DNA of 64,000 nt from Bacilli bacterium (GTDB taxonomy: Bacteria > Bacillota_I > Bacilli_A > RFN20 > CAG-826). Shown here in pieces: positions 15,738 to 25,316 of this stretch. The stretch is taken from NCBI GenBank assembly GCA_017651565.1, contig JAGCCQ010000050.1:52172-116171 (forward strand). The letters run 5' to 3'. The translations under genes and the position numbers were made by a program. The notes under the pieces were generated by a model, which was not told the origin of the DNA, ran no database searches, and saw only the letters and a list, made by a program, of their open reading frames with translations. The first letter of the stretch is position 1, and each line of letters begins with the position of its first letter.

Positions 15738-17187
15738 GGTTAGTGTCTCTGAAGACACAACAAGATATTTCACAACTAATGTTGACTTCGTACCTGTAGT
15801 TATAATGAAAACAATGTCAGGAAATATTGGTACAAGAGAAATAGTTAGAAGTGAAGCAGAGTTTATTCAAAAGTTTGGAAAAGGAAATGAACTAACACCT
15901 TCTGCTTATGCGTTGCAAACTTACTTAAGAACTTACAGTTATGCGTATGTAACAAGAGTTGCTGGTTCTGGTGCAAAATACGGAACAGCGACAATGAGCG
16001 TAACAGAAGCAGGAGAAGGAACTGAACCAGATGTAGAATATGATTTATTAAGTTTTAAAACAACATATAAAACACAAGGGTTTAATGGGTTAGAGTTAAA
16101 GTTAATTAATGATACAACAGCAGGAAAGTTATATCTAACAACAACTATTAATTCAACAGTTATTACATCAGTAAAACAAAACTATTCAGCAGGTGCAACG
16201 GCTAAAGATTTATCAGAGGCTTTAGATGTAATCTGTTCTTCAATAAATGCTATGAACCTAGGAATAGGGGTTACAAATCTATTTGTTGAAAAACTAGTTA
16301 CTGATCCTGTTCCAACAATAGGAGAAGTAAGAACAAATATTGATGAAGGAGATAGTGGTTTAGCCAATATAACAAACAATGATGTTTTATCTGCTATTAG
16401 TTTATATGATACTTCTGATATTCAAGTAGATACTATGAGTATTCCAGAGTTCTCATCAGCAGATATAGTTACAGCTGCCGTTAAGGTTGCAGAAGAAAGA
16501 GGTTTTATGCTTCTTGCTTCAACAGGATCAAGAGATTATTCAACTTGTATAACTGACGTGCAAAACTATCCAAAGTCAAACTCATTAGCAATATACTTCC
16601 CTAATGTATTATATTCTGGGTTTGAAACACCAATTCCAGCTTGTGTTGCTGTACTAACAGGTTACGCTAGAAATGATAGTATTAATAAATGGTTAAGTCC
16701 TGCTGGTACACAAAGAGGTTTACTTCCATTAGTAAATGGACTAGATCTAACAACACCTTTAACAGAAGAGAATATGTCAGATTTATATGATAATATAATT
16801 CCTGTTAACTCAATTAAGTATGTACCAAATAACGGTTATGCTATCTGGGGACAAAAAACAACTGATACAACTGCAATCTATATGGATAGAATTAATATTG
16901 CAAGACTTGTTAAGTTTGTTTACAGAGAAGTTTATAACTTATCAAGTGACTTCTTATTTGAGCCAATTAATGAAGCAACATTTACGGCTTGGAAGTTAAG
17001 AGTTGAGGCTTTGTTATCAAAGATTAGAACTAACCAAGGAATACTTGATTATACTTATAAGATGGATGACGAGAACAACACAGAAGCTACTATTGCTGAA
17101 AACCGTTTAATAGGACAAATAAGAATAAAACCAACAGAAGTTGCAGAGTTTATTGATATAGACTTCGTGCTAACATCTGAAGTATAG
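15721..17187 (+). CDS. Tail sheath protein
   Basis: 488 residues from ATG 15721, placed after GAGGAGG; the upstream extension is overlap with the previous gene. The N-terminal part (MIPRVKVSVSEDTTR) and the C-terminal domain ending in Ile-Asp-Phe-Val-Leu-Thr-Ser-Glu-Val are typical of gp18-like contractile sheath proteins, where terminal strands link neighbouring subunits. The tube gene follows at 17206. This establishes a contractile tail. Confidence 0.9.
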   Translation: MIPRVKVSVSEDTTRYFTTNVDFVPVVIMKTMSGNIGTREIVRSEAEFIQKFGKGNELTPSAYALQTYLRTYSYAYVTRVAGSGAKYGTATMSVTEAGEGTEPDVEYDLLSFKTTYKTQGFNGLELKLINDTTAGKLYLTTTINSTVITSVKQNYSAGATAKDLSEALDVICSSINAMNLGIGVTNLFVEKLVTDPVPTIGEVRTNIDEGDSGLANITNNDVLSAISLYDTSDIQVDTMSIPEFSSADIVTAAVKVAEERGFMLLASTGSRDYSTCITDVQNYPKSNSLAIYFPNVLYSGFETPIPACVAVLTGYARNDSINKWLSPAGTQRGLLPLVNGLDLTTPLTEENMSDLYDNIIPVNSIKYVPNNGYAIWGQKTTDTTAIYMDRINIARLVKFVYREVYNLSSDFLFEPINEATFTAWKLRVEALLSKIRTNQGILDYTYKMDDENNTEATIAENRLIGQIRIKPTEVAEFIDIDFVLTSEV

Positions 17188-17205
17188 TAAGGGAGGAATT
17201 AAGAT

Positions 17206-17745
17206 ATGGGACTACCTACTGATATAACAGCAACTCGTTTTAATCAAAGATTGTACCAAGTACAAAGAAAAAATCATTTTGAGATCACATTTGACGGAAC
17301 AATGGTTGACGCAGGACTATCCTTGATGGTTACTTCGTTCCCTTTACCTAAAGAAACAACTGATACATTTAAAGCAAATTACTTTAATGATAGTGTTAAC
17401 TTAACAGGTAAAACAAACTTTGACTCTGGGAACTTAACTATTAAAGACGCAATCAACTACGATACTGAAAAGCAATTCCAAAGATGGAGATTAAGAGTGT
17501 TTAACCCAAAAACAGGAAAAGTTGGATATGCTGAAGACTTTAAATGTAATGCTCTTGTTAAAGAGTACTCTCCAAGTGGAGATGTAGTTCGTGAGTGGAC
17601 TTTAATTGGATGTTTCCCACAAAGTGTAGATTATGGAGATCTAACTTATGAAGACGCTGGAGAAAAAACAATCACAGCAACTATCTTATATGATAAGGGT
17701 TATAGAAGTGATATTGACGAGTATGCACCAGCAAATACAAAATAA
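17206..17745 (+). CDS. Tail tube protein (T4 gp19-like)
   Basis: 179 residues, ATG after GGGAGG. Sequence features such as an N-terminal Arg/Gln-rich segment followed by HFEITFDG, and the W-R-L-R-V-F-N-P block near residue 90, match the gp19 tube family. Length is typical (gp19 is about 160). It forms the inner tube inside the sheath. A strong terminator follows. Confidence 0.9.
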   Translation: MGLPTDITATRFNQRLYQVQRKNHFEITFDGTMVDAGLSLMVTSFPLPKETTDTFKANYFNDSVNLTGKTNFDSGNLTIKDAINYDTEKQFQRWRLRVFNPKTGKVGYAEDFKCNALVKEYSPSGDVVREWTLIGCFPQSVDYGDLTYEDAGEKTITATILYDKGYRSDIDEYAPANTK

Positions 17746-17747
17746 TT

Positions 17748-17773
17748 AAGAACTCTAAATGAGTTCTTTTTTG
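17748..17773 (+). terminator. Terminator after tube gene
   Basis: AAGAACTC, TAAAT, GAGTTCTT stem-loop followed by a T-run. Confidence 0.9.
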
Positions 17774-17775
17774 TT

Positions 17776-17820
17776 TGGTAAAAATTACCATTTGACATTT
17801 TTTGCCATTTATGATATAAT
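17776..17820 (+). promoter_or_regulatory. Sigma-70-type promoter and operator of small cassette B
   Basis: TTGACA (17792-17797), 17-bp spacer, TATAAT (17815-17820). A palindrome TGGTAA-AAA-TTACCA (17776-17790) abuts the -35 box. TTTTGCCA (17800-17807) in the spacer mirrors TGGCAAAA of cassette A. Both look like repressor sites. Confidence 0.85.
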
Positions 17821-17854
17821 GTCATTACTTAATTGAAATGGAGGGTTGATTTAA

Positions 17855-18100
17855 GTGGCAAACGAAAAATGTGAAGGATATGCTAATAGAGATACTTGGT
17901 TAGTTATGTTATGGTTACGCAACAATCTTTCTAACTATAATTACATTTGTAATCAAGTAAAGCAAAGAAAGATAGAAGATTTAAACTGTTGTGAATTAAT
18001 GTGTAAATTAAGAAGACTTCATTATGAAGATAAAATTAATTGGCATAATGTTAATATGGAAGAAATAAAACAAGAGTTATTAGATTGGGAGGTAGATTAA
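17855..18100 (+). CDS. Small phage protein (W-N-x-x-L-W-L type)
   Basis: 81 residues. GTG start 9 nt after GGAGGG; no ATG fits. The segment near residues 10-25, Asn-Arg-Asp-Thr-Trp-Leu-Val-Met-Leu-Trp-Leu-Arg-Asn, resembles the widespread small phage family with an E-T-W-x-V-x-L-W-L-x-N core (DUF7249-like). Function is unknown. It is the first gene of cassette B, driven by a host-type promoter and thus probably expressed early. Confidence 0.7.
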   Translation: MANEKCEGYANRDTWLVMLWLRNNLSNYNYICNQVKQRKIEDLNCCELMCKLRRLHYEDKINWHNVNMEEIKQELLDWEVD

Positions 18101-18102
18101 TT

Positions 18103-18555
18103 GTGGCAGGAGTAAAAACTTGTGGTCTATGTGGTAATAGTTATACTTCAGGTGGTTATTATTGTGTTACTTGCTATGAGTATTTAAGAAAACACCCTGA
18201 AGGAATATATCCACAACCAAATATAGGAGAAATATTATATGCTCCAAACGGAGATCCTGTATGTCATATATGTAGAAGAGCATATAGAAAGTTGGGAAAT
18301 CATATTCAGTTTTTCCATCATATTTCACAAGAAGACTATAGGGAAACCTATGGGTTACATCATAGTACACAACTATCTAATGAAGACTATATTAAGACAA
18401 TGCGTGATTATAATAAACAATATTATGATCTTGTTGTTGGAGAAAACTTAATCGAAGGTGGTAGATCCACAAGGTTAAAAAGAAACAACAAAGGTCCAAG
18501 AAGAAAAATAGGAAATAATCAAATACAAAAACAATATTTAAAGTGGGGAAGTTAA
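18103..18555 (+). CDS. MucR/Ros-like zinc-finger regulator
   Basis: 150 residues. GTG 18103 is chosen because GGGAGG lies 9 nt upstream. An N-terminal Cys-x2-Cys pair and Cys-x2-Cys (CGLC, CVTC) form one zinc site. Residues about 58-85 have Cys-His-Ile-Cys...Gly-Asn-His-Ile...His-His followed by Tyr-Arg-Glu-x-Tyr-Gly-Leu. This is the Ros/MucR-type C2H2 finger and its trailing segment. The C-terminus is basic. It may regulate this and similar cassettes through the shared TGGCAAAA sites, an inference. Confidence 0.75.
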   Translation: MAGVKTCGLCGNSYTSGGYYCVTCYEYLRKHPEGIYPQPNIGEILYAPNGDPVCHICRRAYRKLGNHIQFFHHISQEDYRETYGLHHSTQLSNEDYIKTMRDYNKQYYDLVVGENLIEGGRSTRLKRNNKGPRRKIGNNQIQKQYLKWGS

Positions 18556-18574
18556 TAGTTAACTTCCTTTTTTG
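18547..18574 (+). terminator. Terminator of cassette B
   Basis: GGAAGTTAA, TAG, TTAACTTCC stem-loop followed by seven T. The stop codon of the zinc-finger gene lies inside the stem. Confidence 0.9.
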
Positions 18575-18580
18575 TTGCCA

Positions 18581-18600
18581 TTTTATATATTATAATGTAA
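18581..18600 (+). promoter_or_regulatory. Late-type promoter motif, copy 4
   Basis: TTTTATATATTATAATGTAA follows the terminator and precedes the tail chaperone, tape measure and baseplate genes. Confidence 0.5.
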
Positions 18601-18637
18601 GAAGATTTATTCATAGTTTTATTAAGGAGGAAGATTA

Positions 18638-19366
18638 ATGGAAACACTTACAAAAACTTTTGATATACCCTCACAAGGTATATTTGGTGGTCCTAAAGAG
18701 GTTACAGTTAGACCAATGACTACCAAAGAAGAAAAAATGCTTTATACTGCTAAAGACGGAACATTTTTAGAAAAGATAGTTGCGTCCTGCGTAGTAGAGC
18801 CAAAAGATATTGATATAAAGAAATTGCACCCAAGCGACATAACTTTCTTATTATATATGATAAGAGAGATGACCTTTGGACCTACTTATCAACAACAAAT
18901 GCAGTGTCCTTACTGCAACTTAAAGCAAGATATAGAGATAGATATTACGGAAATGAAAAACTACTTATTAGATTTTGATGAATTAGAAAAATGCTTTAAT
19001 ATTGAACTTCCTGTTTGTAAAGACAAATTAAGATTAAAACTTTTGAGTCAAGGAGATATGGAAGATATTGCTAATATTGTAAAAAGAAAAGCAAGAAGAG
19101 ATCTAAAAGAGGAAGACCTAGACGGATACGAATATGTATATCGTTTCGCAAGTTTAATTGAAACAATAAACGGAGAAGAAAGAGATATAAATGAAGTGTT
19201 AGACTATGTTGATAATCTTAATTTAAGAGATTTCAATGAGATAAAGAAAGCATTAAGTAGCCTAAAGATAGGGTTAGATACATCAAATATAAGAGTTTGT
19301 AAAAACTGTGGCGAGGAAGTAGAGGTATTTGGGGTTACTGTCCCCGAGTTCTTTCGTTCTTTCTAA
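18638..19366 (+). CDS. Tail assembly chaperone / baseplate hub assembly protein (upstream part)
   Basis: 242 residues, ATG after AAGGAGG. Two Cys-x2-Cys pairs (residues 88-91, and a C-terminal CKNC) and the overall layout resemble gp26-like baseplate hub or tail assembly proteins of myoviruses. It directly precedes the tape measure gene and overlaps, in another frame, the reading frame that runs to 19595. This is the classic position of tail chaperones made in short and frameshifted long forms. Confidence 0.65.
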   Translation: METLTKTFDIPSQGIFGGPKEVTVRPMTTKEEKMLYTAKDGTFLEKIVASCVVEPKDIDIKKLHPSDITFLLYMIREMTFGPTYQQQMQCPYCNLKQDIEIDITEMKNYLLDFDELEKCFNIELPVCKDKLRLKLLSQGDMEDIANIVKRKARRDLKEEDLDGYEYVYRFASLIETINGEERDINEVLDYVDNLNLRDFNEIKKALSSLKIGLDTSNIRVCKNCGEEVEVFGVTVPEFFRSF

Positions 19367-19595
19367 CATAGAACTTATAGAAACCCCTGAAATGCAAGAC
19401 TTTATTAAGGATAATCTATCAAGATACAATGATGTTTTACTTAATCAAGTCTTTCTTCAAGAACAAGGGGTTTCTTTTTCATATACGGACGCTATACCGT
19501 ATTATGAAAGACAAGACCTATTAGATGTATATCAAGACTTTTTAGAAATGAAAGAAAAAAGAAATCAAGAATTATTAGATAAATATAAGAAATAA
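19323..19595 (+). CDS. Tail chaperone extension, probably made by +1 frameshift
   Basis: This frame is open from 19323 but has no good start: TTG 19329 has only a poorly spaced GAGG, and ATG 19391 has none. It lies +1 relative to the upstream gene, which ends at 19366. In the overlap, TTT-C at 19352-19355 lets tRNA-Phe slip +1 and is followed by CGT, a rare-type codon in this genome. GGGG at 19331-19334 is another candidate. The product is acidic and helical with a Lys-rich end. A fused product of about 325 residues is expected. Confidence 0.55.
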   Translation, partial: RYLGLLSPSSFVLSNIELIETPEMQDFIKDNLSRYNDVLLNQVFLQEQGVSFSYTDAIPYYERQDLLDVYQDFLEMKEKRNQELLDKYKK

Positions 19596-19609
19596 GGGGG
19601 AGTGATCCT

Positions 19610-22327
19610 ATGGATGATAAAGGTGGAGCCTTTAGCGATGTTTCATTTAGTTATAAAAAACGAGATCTTGCTAGTAGTGGAGACTCTTATGCAAGTTTTA
19701 AGAATAGATTAGCAAGTGGAACTGATAATCTAAAATCAAATCTATCTATGGCTGGTATGCAAGTAGAGGATATGAGTGCTCTTAAACAAGCATTTGAAAC
19801 TAAACAGAAACTAACAGCTGCTGAAAAGAGAGCGTATGACGAACTATGTAAAGTAATGGAGCGTTATAATGAGTTGAGTAAGCAATCAGTTATAGATATA
19901 AAAGACGCAACTGACTTTTTAGATACTTTCTCAAAAACTTTGATGAAGAATAACAAAATCTTTGATGATATTGGTAAAACTATTGAGGGTTATGGATCAG
20001 ATGTTGAGTCTTTAATACCAATACTTCAAGAGGTTCTTCAAGCAAATAGAGACTTAAATGACACAATAAATAATAGTAAATCTTTATTTGAAGATTTACA
20101 CGGAAATATTACTAAATTAAAAGGCGAGTTTAAAGATTTAGCAACTATTACAGGGCTTGATAATATTTACAACTCTCTTTCAGGTGGTAACGGACAGTTA
20201 GCAACATATAACTCTATGCGTAGTCAGTTCTCAATGACTAAAGGAGATTTTAACGCATTTAAAAGAGATATAACCTCACAGATAGTGGCTCAAGGAAATG
20301 TGTTTAAATATGGTTTTCAAGACGCACTAGACTATATGAATAGACTAGGCGAGTTAGGAATAACGGACCAGGAAATAGCAAGAGAGCAATTAGACGCTGT
20401 ATTATTATCAACAAAATATTTAGGGATGAGTGCTGAAACTCAATCAAAGATATTTAAACAGGCAAGAAATACAAATAATATGGACTTACTTAACCAGACA
20501 AACAGAACTATGGTACAGATAATGAACGCTCAATTAGGTGTAAGTAAGAGCCAATTAGACGCTATTGTTAATCAATCAACAGAGTTAGCAGATTTATCAA
20601 TAATGTTCTCTGGAAACACTAATTCATTACAATCATTTACAAAAGCTGGAAGTGCTTTAACTAGTGTTTATGGGGAACCAACTTCAAAGGCAGCTATGCA
20701 GATCGCCTCTGATTTATTAAACAATGGTGCTGGTAGTAGATATGTTTCTGTACTTGGATCAAGTTATGGGGATATTATACAAGGCTTACAATCTGGAGAT
20801 GGTAGGGCTTTAAATAGAATAGTACAAGCAATACAAGGAAGTAGTGTATCACAGGCAGGAAAGAGTAATGCAACTGCGTGGGCTTCACTAACAGGGGCAG
20901 GAATATTAGATCAAAACACAATGGCAATAGCACAGGCTAATAGAATAAATGGAAAGACCTTCGAGTCAGCACTCGGAGATATTGAAAAAGCCTCTGGTAA
21001 TACTGAATCTTTCTTAAGTGAAATGCAAGTTGATTTTAAAACTATGCTAGAAAACTTCACGAGTTGGCTAACTTCCTGGATACCTCTTGGTGCTATACAA
21101 CACACATATTATCTATTAGCAACTGCTGATCTAGCTTTTGGTGTTGGTAGAGGTATTTTTGAAATTAGAACTTTAATGAAAAAACAATTATTACCTGGTT
21201 TAAAGGCATTTGCTAGTGGAGATCAAGAGGCTATATCTAAATTATTAGGTACAGGTCCAGATAAAGGTGTTCTTGGTGGTATAAAGGGAATAACAACTGC
21301 TCTTGTAAAAGTTGGTGGTACATTACTAATTATTAAAGATTTATTTGCTGGAATATCCAAGGCTGAAGATTGGGGTACTAGCCAAACATCGGCAGCTATC
21401 GGTAGTGTTTTAGGTGGTAGTAGTAATAACCCTGTATCTAATGTGACTACGGGAGCCATAAAGGGTGCTTCAGTTGGTGCTTGGCTAGGACATCCTGTAA
21501 TTGGTGCGACTATTGGTGCTTTTCTAGGTATGATAGGTGGTAAAAATATCGCTCAATTCCTAGGAGACAGTGGATCAGCACCTATAACAAGTTTAAGTTA
21601 TGGAAGAGGAGACGCAAGTAGTAACACAGTTTCAACAACAAACTTCCCTTGGAGGATGACTTCTCCATTTGGTTATCGTGGTACTTTACAGACTAAAGCA
21701 GGTGCAACTAACCCGTTCCATAATGGAATAGATCTTGCATATTCAGAGGGAACACCAATAGGGGCAAATAACTCTGGTATTGTATCAGCAAGTGGAACTT
21801 CTAATGACGGTGCTAACTATGTAATAATAAATAGTCAAGACGGCTACGAACAATTATATTGGCACTTAAAAGAACAAAGTCCACTTCAAAAAGGACAGTT
21901 TGTTTCAGCAGGACAATTTATTGGGCTTATGGGACAAACAGGAAGAGCAACAGGTCCTCACTTACACTTTGGTTTAAGAAGAGCAGGAACAACTGATTAC
22001 ATAGATCCAAAGAACTCAATCAACCCAACACTATTCTCTCCAGGAGATACAGGAATAAATAACCTAGGTGTATGGCTTCCTAGTATGACAGAGAGTGGTA
22101 GAAGTACAACACTAATATCTAGATTGGTTGACGCTGATACTATGTCAAAAGAGGCTCAAGCCTTATCGTTTGATGGTGTTGGAAGTAGTAGTGTTGTAAA
22201 TGCTGTCGATAGTGGTTTTGCTGGTTTAATTAAAAAACTAGAAGAACTTTCAGTAAGACAGGACGAACAAGAAACAATCTTAAGGATGTTATCACAAGGA
22301 AAACAAAATAATTTATATAAAATATAG
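19610..22327 (+). CDS. Tape measure protein with M23 peptidase domain
   Basis: 905 residues, ATG after AAGGGGGAG. The N-terminal two-thirds are helical and coiled-coil with Ala/Gly-rich hydrophobic stretches (about 575-660) that could insert in a membrane. Residues about 690-810 are an M23 (lysostaphin-like) endopeptidase with His-Asn-Gly-Ile-Asp and H-L-H-F-G zinc motifs. It sets tail length and, on injection, probably cuts peptidoglycan. Active-site motifs look intact. Confidence 0.9.
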   Translation: MDDKGGAFSDVSFSYKKRDLASSGDSYASFKNRLASGTDNLKSNLSMAGMQVEDMSALKQAFETKQKLTAAEKRAYDELCKVMERYNELSKQSVIDIKDATDFLDTFSKTLMKNNKIFDDIGKTIEGYGSDVESLIPILQEVLQANRDLNDTINNSKSLFEDLHGNITKLKGEFKDLATITGLDNIYNSLSGGNGQLATYNSMRSQFSMTKGDFNAFKRDITSQIVAQGNVFKYGFQDALDYMNRLGELGITDQEIAREQLDAVLLSTKYLGMSAETQSKIFKQARNTNNMDLLNQTNRTMVQIMNAQLGVSKSQLDAIVNQSTELADLSIMFSGNTNSLQSFTKAGSALTSVYGEPTSKAAMQIASDLLNNGAGSRYVSVLGSSYGDIIQGLQSGDGRALNRIVQAIQGSSVSQAGKSNATAWASLTGAGILDQNTMAIAQANRINGKTFESALGDIEKASGNTESFLSEMQVDFKTMLENFTSWLTSWIPLGAIQHTYYLLATADLAFGVGRGIFEIRTLMKKQLLPGLKAFASGDQEAISKLLGTGPDKGVLGGIKGITTALVKVGGTLLIIKDLFAGISKAEDWGTSQTSAAIGSVLGGSSNNPVSNVTTGAIKGASVGAWLGHPVIGATIGAFLGMIGGKNIAQFLGDSGSAPITSLSYGRGDASSNTVSTTNFPWRMTSPFGYRGTLQTKAGATNPFHNGIDLAYSEGTPIGANNSGIVSASGTSNDGANYVIINSQDGYEQLYWHLKEQSPLQKGQFVSAGQFIGLMGQTGRATGPHLHFGLRRAGTTDYIDPKNSINPTLFSPGDTGINNLGVWLPSMTESGRSTTLISRLVDADTMSKEAQALSFDGVGSSSVVNAVDSGFAGLIKKLEELSVRQDEQETILRMLSQGKQNNLYKI

Positions 22328-22339
22328 GAGGTAGATTAT

Positions 22340-23392
22340 ATGGTATTTAGAGGAAACCCAACACAAACAGCAGAGTCATCATATAATTTTGATTGCTATA
22401 TTGAGAATAAAACAATTAAAGAAGGAGAAAAGGGACGAATAATACCATTAATATTTAGTCCACAATCTCTTTCTGATACAGTAACAGCAAGTTTTAATCA
22501 ACAATCAATTCCTGGTGGATCTGCACCTGTAATAACATATTCAAGTACAGGTGCAAGGACAGTTAGTATGGAGTTACTAATTCCAATAGACTACCTACCA
22601 CCTGGATCTCTATATTCTAATACAGAAGAATACTTAAATGCTTTTAGAGCTTTAGTATATCCAGGATATAGTGAGGCTAGAGTAATTGCTCCAAACTGTT
22701 ACTTACACTTAACGAATATAGATTTAGACGGTGTATGTACTCAATGTGGTATATCATATAAACCAGATCAAAGATTTGGTATAGATGGAGCTTTAGGTGC
22801 AGATGTATCACTATCATTTACAGAGGTATTAAACACTTCTTTAGGAAGTAGTGGTGTAGCAGGTAAGACAACAATACTAAAAGGAACACAGGCTTTATAT
22901 AGTGGTTCTGGTAACTATAGTAATTCTAGTAGTAATCAAAACCAACAATCGTCTGGGTACTTTTTCAAAATGAACGGTCCTACTTATACTGAAGCACACG
23001 CTAAAGTTGTAGTACACAAAAACCCAAATTATTATGATTTATTAGTTCCTAACTATAATGATCCAGGTGTATCTTATAGTTCTGGAGATTACAATGTTGT
23101 AACATTTTATTTCGCTAGTAAAAACAGGATGAACTTTACAGGGTGGTCTATACACCAAGAAGGTAATGTTTATAAATTAGTCTTTGCTGGAGAAACTTTT
23201 GCAACATCAGATAAAGTATTATATAGAAATAATATAAACTCGGTTAGTAGAGATAAGTTCTTTGAAGAAGGAGGAGAAGTTTATATCTACTATTGGTATT
23301 ATATTTATATCCCTTATATCCGTTTAACCAATAACGAGTTCCAATATGCTAAAATAAGAACAATAAAATGTTCTTGTGAGGGTATCTATTAA
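22340..23392 (+). CDS. Baseplate or tail-tube adaptor protein
   Basis: 350 residues, ATG after AGGAGG. The N-terminal 190 residues resemble the tail-initiator/adaptor proteins that link tube to hub (the T4 gp48/gp54 or XkdP position). A Ser/Asn/Gln-rich linker near 195-210 leads to a distinct aromatic C-terminal domain. There is no clear LysM motif. The stop overlaps the next start (TAATG). Confidence 0.55.
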   Translation: MVFRGNPTQTAESSYNFDCYIENKTIKEGEKGRIIPLIFSPQSLSDTVTASFNQQSIPGGSAPVITYSSTGARTVSMELLIPIDYLPPGSLYSNTEEYLNAFRALVYPGYSEARVIAPNCYLHLTNIDLDGVCTQCGISYKPDQRFGIDGALGADVSLSFTEVLNTSLGSSGVAGKTTILKGTQALYSGSGNYSNSSSNQNQQSSGYFFKMNGPTYTEAHAKVVVHKNPNYYDLLVPNYNDPGVSYSSGDYNVVTFYFASKNRMNFTGWSIHQEGNVYKLVFAGETFATSDKVLYRNNINSVSRDKFFEEGGEVYIYYWYYIYIPYIRLTNNEFQYAKIRTIKCSCEGIY

Positions 23393-25305
23393 TGGCAGCT
23401 CCTACTACGGCTCAAGTATATGTAGTATTAGCAGAGAAAGAGGTTTGGATAAACCCACCTAACTTTGTATCTTTATCTATGAAAAGACTTGCTGGGGATA
23501 CTTGTAACTCATTTACATTACAAGTAATGGATAACAGTGCTTTTGATCTAGAATATGCTTTACTTAATAATACGGGTGGAGATATAAAGTTTACATATAG
23601 AGACCAAAATAATAGTATTTTAAAAGAGTTTGAGGGGTATGTATTAAAAATGTCTGACTCTTTCATAGACGATAGAGTTATGTTAACTGTTGAAGGCTTT
23701 GTTGGAATTAAACTAGAAGACAAGTTTCAAAAGATTTCATTTGCTTGGAATACAGTACCAAAGTTTGATTGGACGGAGATATTCTCTGACGCTAATAACC
23801 TTTTAGGGATGGCTGGTGTTAATAACCCACAAGCGTATAGTAATGATGATATTGGTAGTAATTTCTTTGGTTTCTTAAAATATGTTTGGGACGGTGTTAC
23901 AGGTAAGGCTTGGAATAACTTACAAGTGTGGTATTCTGCTGTAGCATATAACCAGAGTTTTGAGTCAGCAACTTTATTTAGACAGATACAAGAAGATCCA
24001 GAGCAATTAATTGATGTTATGCTTAATAATTTAAAAGTAGACGAAGCAGGTAACTACTATCTACCTAATAGATTATTGACAAACGATTATGAACTGACCG
24101 ACCTAGAGGCTTCAAGAAATGTAAAACAATCTGGAACTATATTAATTCCAATGTGTCCTCATAAAATTGTAAAATTAATTGCAAAAGGTGGAAACTTCTC
24201 TGAACTTATACCAGAAAACTTTGATGATTTCAAAGGTACAAGTATATATGACGGAGAAAACGAAATGAGTACTCTTGATTGGTTATTTGTAAGGAAATGG
24301 TATCAGCGTCTTGGCTACTTTAAAGGGTGTGGCTGGAAGATGTTAGACTCTGACATAGAAAAAACAGATATGATCGAGGCTGATTTTACACAAACAAAAC
24401 AATCATATCTTCAATATATACAAAAAGTTTTAATGCCAAATAGCGTACAGACAACGGTAATTAAGAAAGAAGCAACTAGAATTAAAAACGCTGTTAAAAA
24501 CCCAGCAAGTCTTTTGGCTGGAGCAGGTTTAGGTTTATTTGCTCCTGCAAAAGATATGCTTGATAAGGTAGAAACTTTAGATAAAGTTTGGTATACAAAA
24601 GAGCGTGTAGTTAGAACAAACTTTGTCCTATCATTTACTCCAAGTGGCTATGCTAGATACAAGAGAGTAAATATAACTAATGCTCCAGAAGTAAAAGCAA
24701 CCTATTATATATACGGCGATGATAGAAAAGAACTTCAAAACTCAAAGTTTGGAAAAATGATTTCTTTTTCTCCAACACTTGATGTTTTAACTTCGATGAT
24801 AACAGCTGGTGCTTATACTGATGGAGATATATCAAATATAAATCTGGTAACAGGAGAACCTAACCAGGATCAGAAAGTAACAGTTAATACAGATGAATAC
24901 TCTGACATTTTAACTCCGTTTGATGGCTGGGGTAAGATGGCTGTTACATTATCTAGTGGATCTTCAAGTCAAATACAAGGAAGAAGAAAACTAGAGGAGA
25001 TACAAGACGAGGCTTTAAAACAATGTTATAAAGCAAAAGCAACAATAGAGGGTTATTGTAATCTTAACCCACAAGATTATATTTCAATATGTGTCATCCC
25101 TAAAGGAGCACAGGGAACAGTTCTATACCACCACACATCTGGAAACTATTACATATTATCTATTGAAGAGAGTATAGAGAGTGGAAGGCACTATTGTAAT
25201 TTAGATCTTGTTAAAAATGTTGGAAGTCTAGGAACAAGTGGAGAAACTGTTATTGAGTTCCTAGGAGACGAAATGAAATATGAAGCAGGTAGAATTAAGA
25301 AATAG
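23392..25305 (+). CDS. Baseplate hub protein (gp27/gpD-like)
   Basis: 637 residues. It directly precedes the spike gene, and hub proteins of this size and position carry the gp27-type fold. The N-terminus has alternating beta strands and the C-terminal third returns to beta-rich sequence (G-Y-x-N-L-N-P-Q-D-Y). Middle parts are helical, longer than in T4 gp27 (391 residues). Identification rests mainly on order, length and general character. Confidence 0.65.
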   Translation: MAAPTTAQVYVVLAEKEVWINPPNFVSLSMKRLAGDTCNSFTLQVMDNSAFDLEYALLNNTGGDIKFTYRDQNNSILKEFEGYVLKMSDSFIDDRVMLTVEGFVGIKLEDKFQKISFAWNTVPKFDWTEIFSDANNLLGMAGVNNPQAYSNDDIGSNFFGFLKYVWDGVTGKAWNNLQVWYSAVAYNQSFESATLFRQIQEDPEQLIDVMLNNLKVDEAGNYYLPNRLLTNDYELTDLEASRNVKQSGTILIPMCPHKIVKLIAKGGNFSELIPENFDDFKGTSIYDGENEMSTLDWLFVRKWYQRLGYFKGCGWKMLDSDIEKTDMIEADFTQTKQSYLQYIQKVLMPNSVQTTVIKKEATRIKNAVKNPASLLAGAGLGLFAPAKDMLDKVETLDKVWYTKERVVRTNFVLSFTPSGYARYKRVNITNAPEVKATYYIYGDDRKELQNSKFGKMISFSPTLDVLTSMITAGAYTDGDISNINLVTGEPNQDQKVTVNTDEYSDILTPFDGWGKMAVTLSSGSSSQIQGRRKLEEIQDEALKQCYKAKATIEGYCNLNPQDYISICVIPKGAQGTVLYHHTSGNYYILSIEESIESGRHYCNLDLVKNVGSLGTSGETVIEFLGDEMKYEAGRIKK

Positions 25306-25316
25306 GGGTGGTCTTT

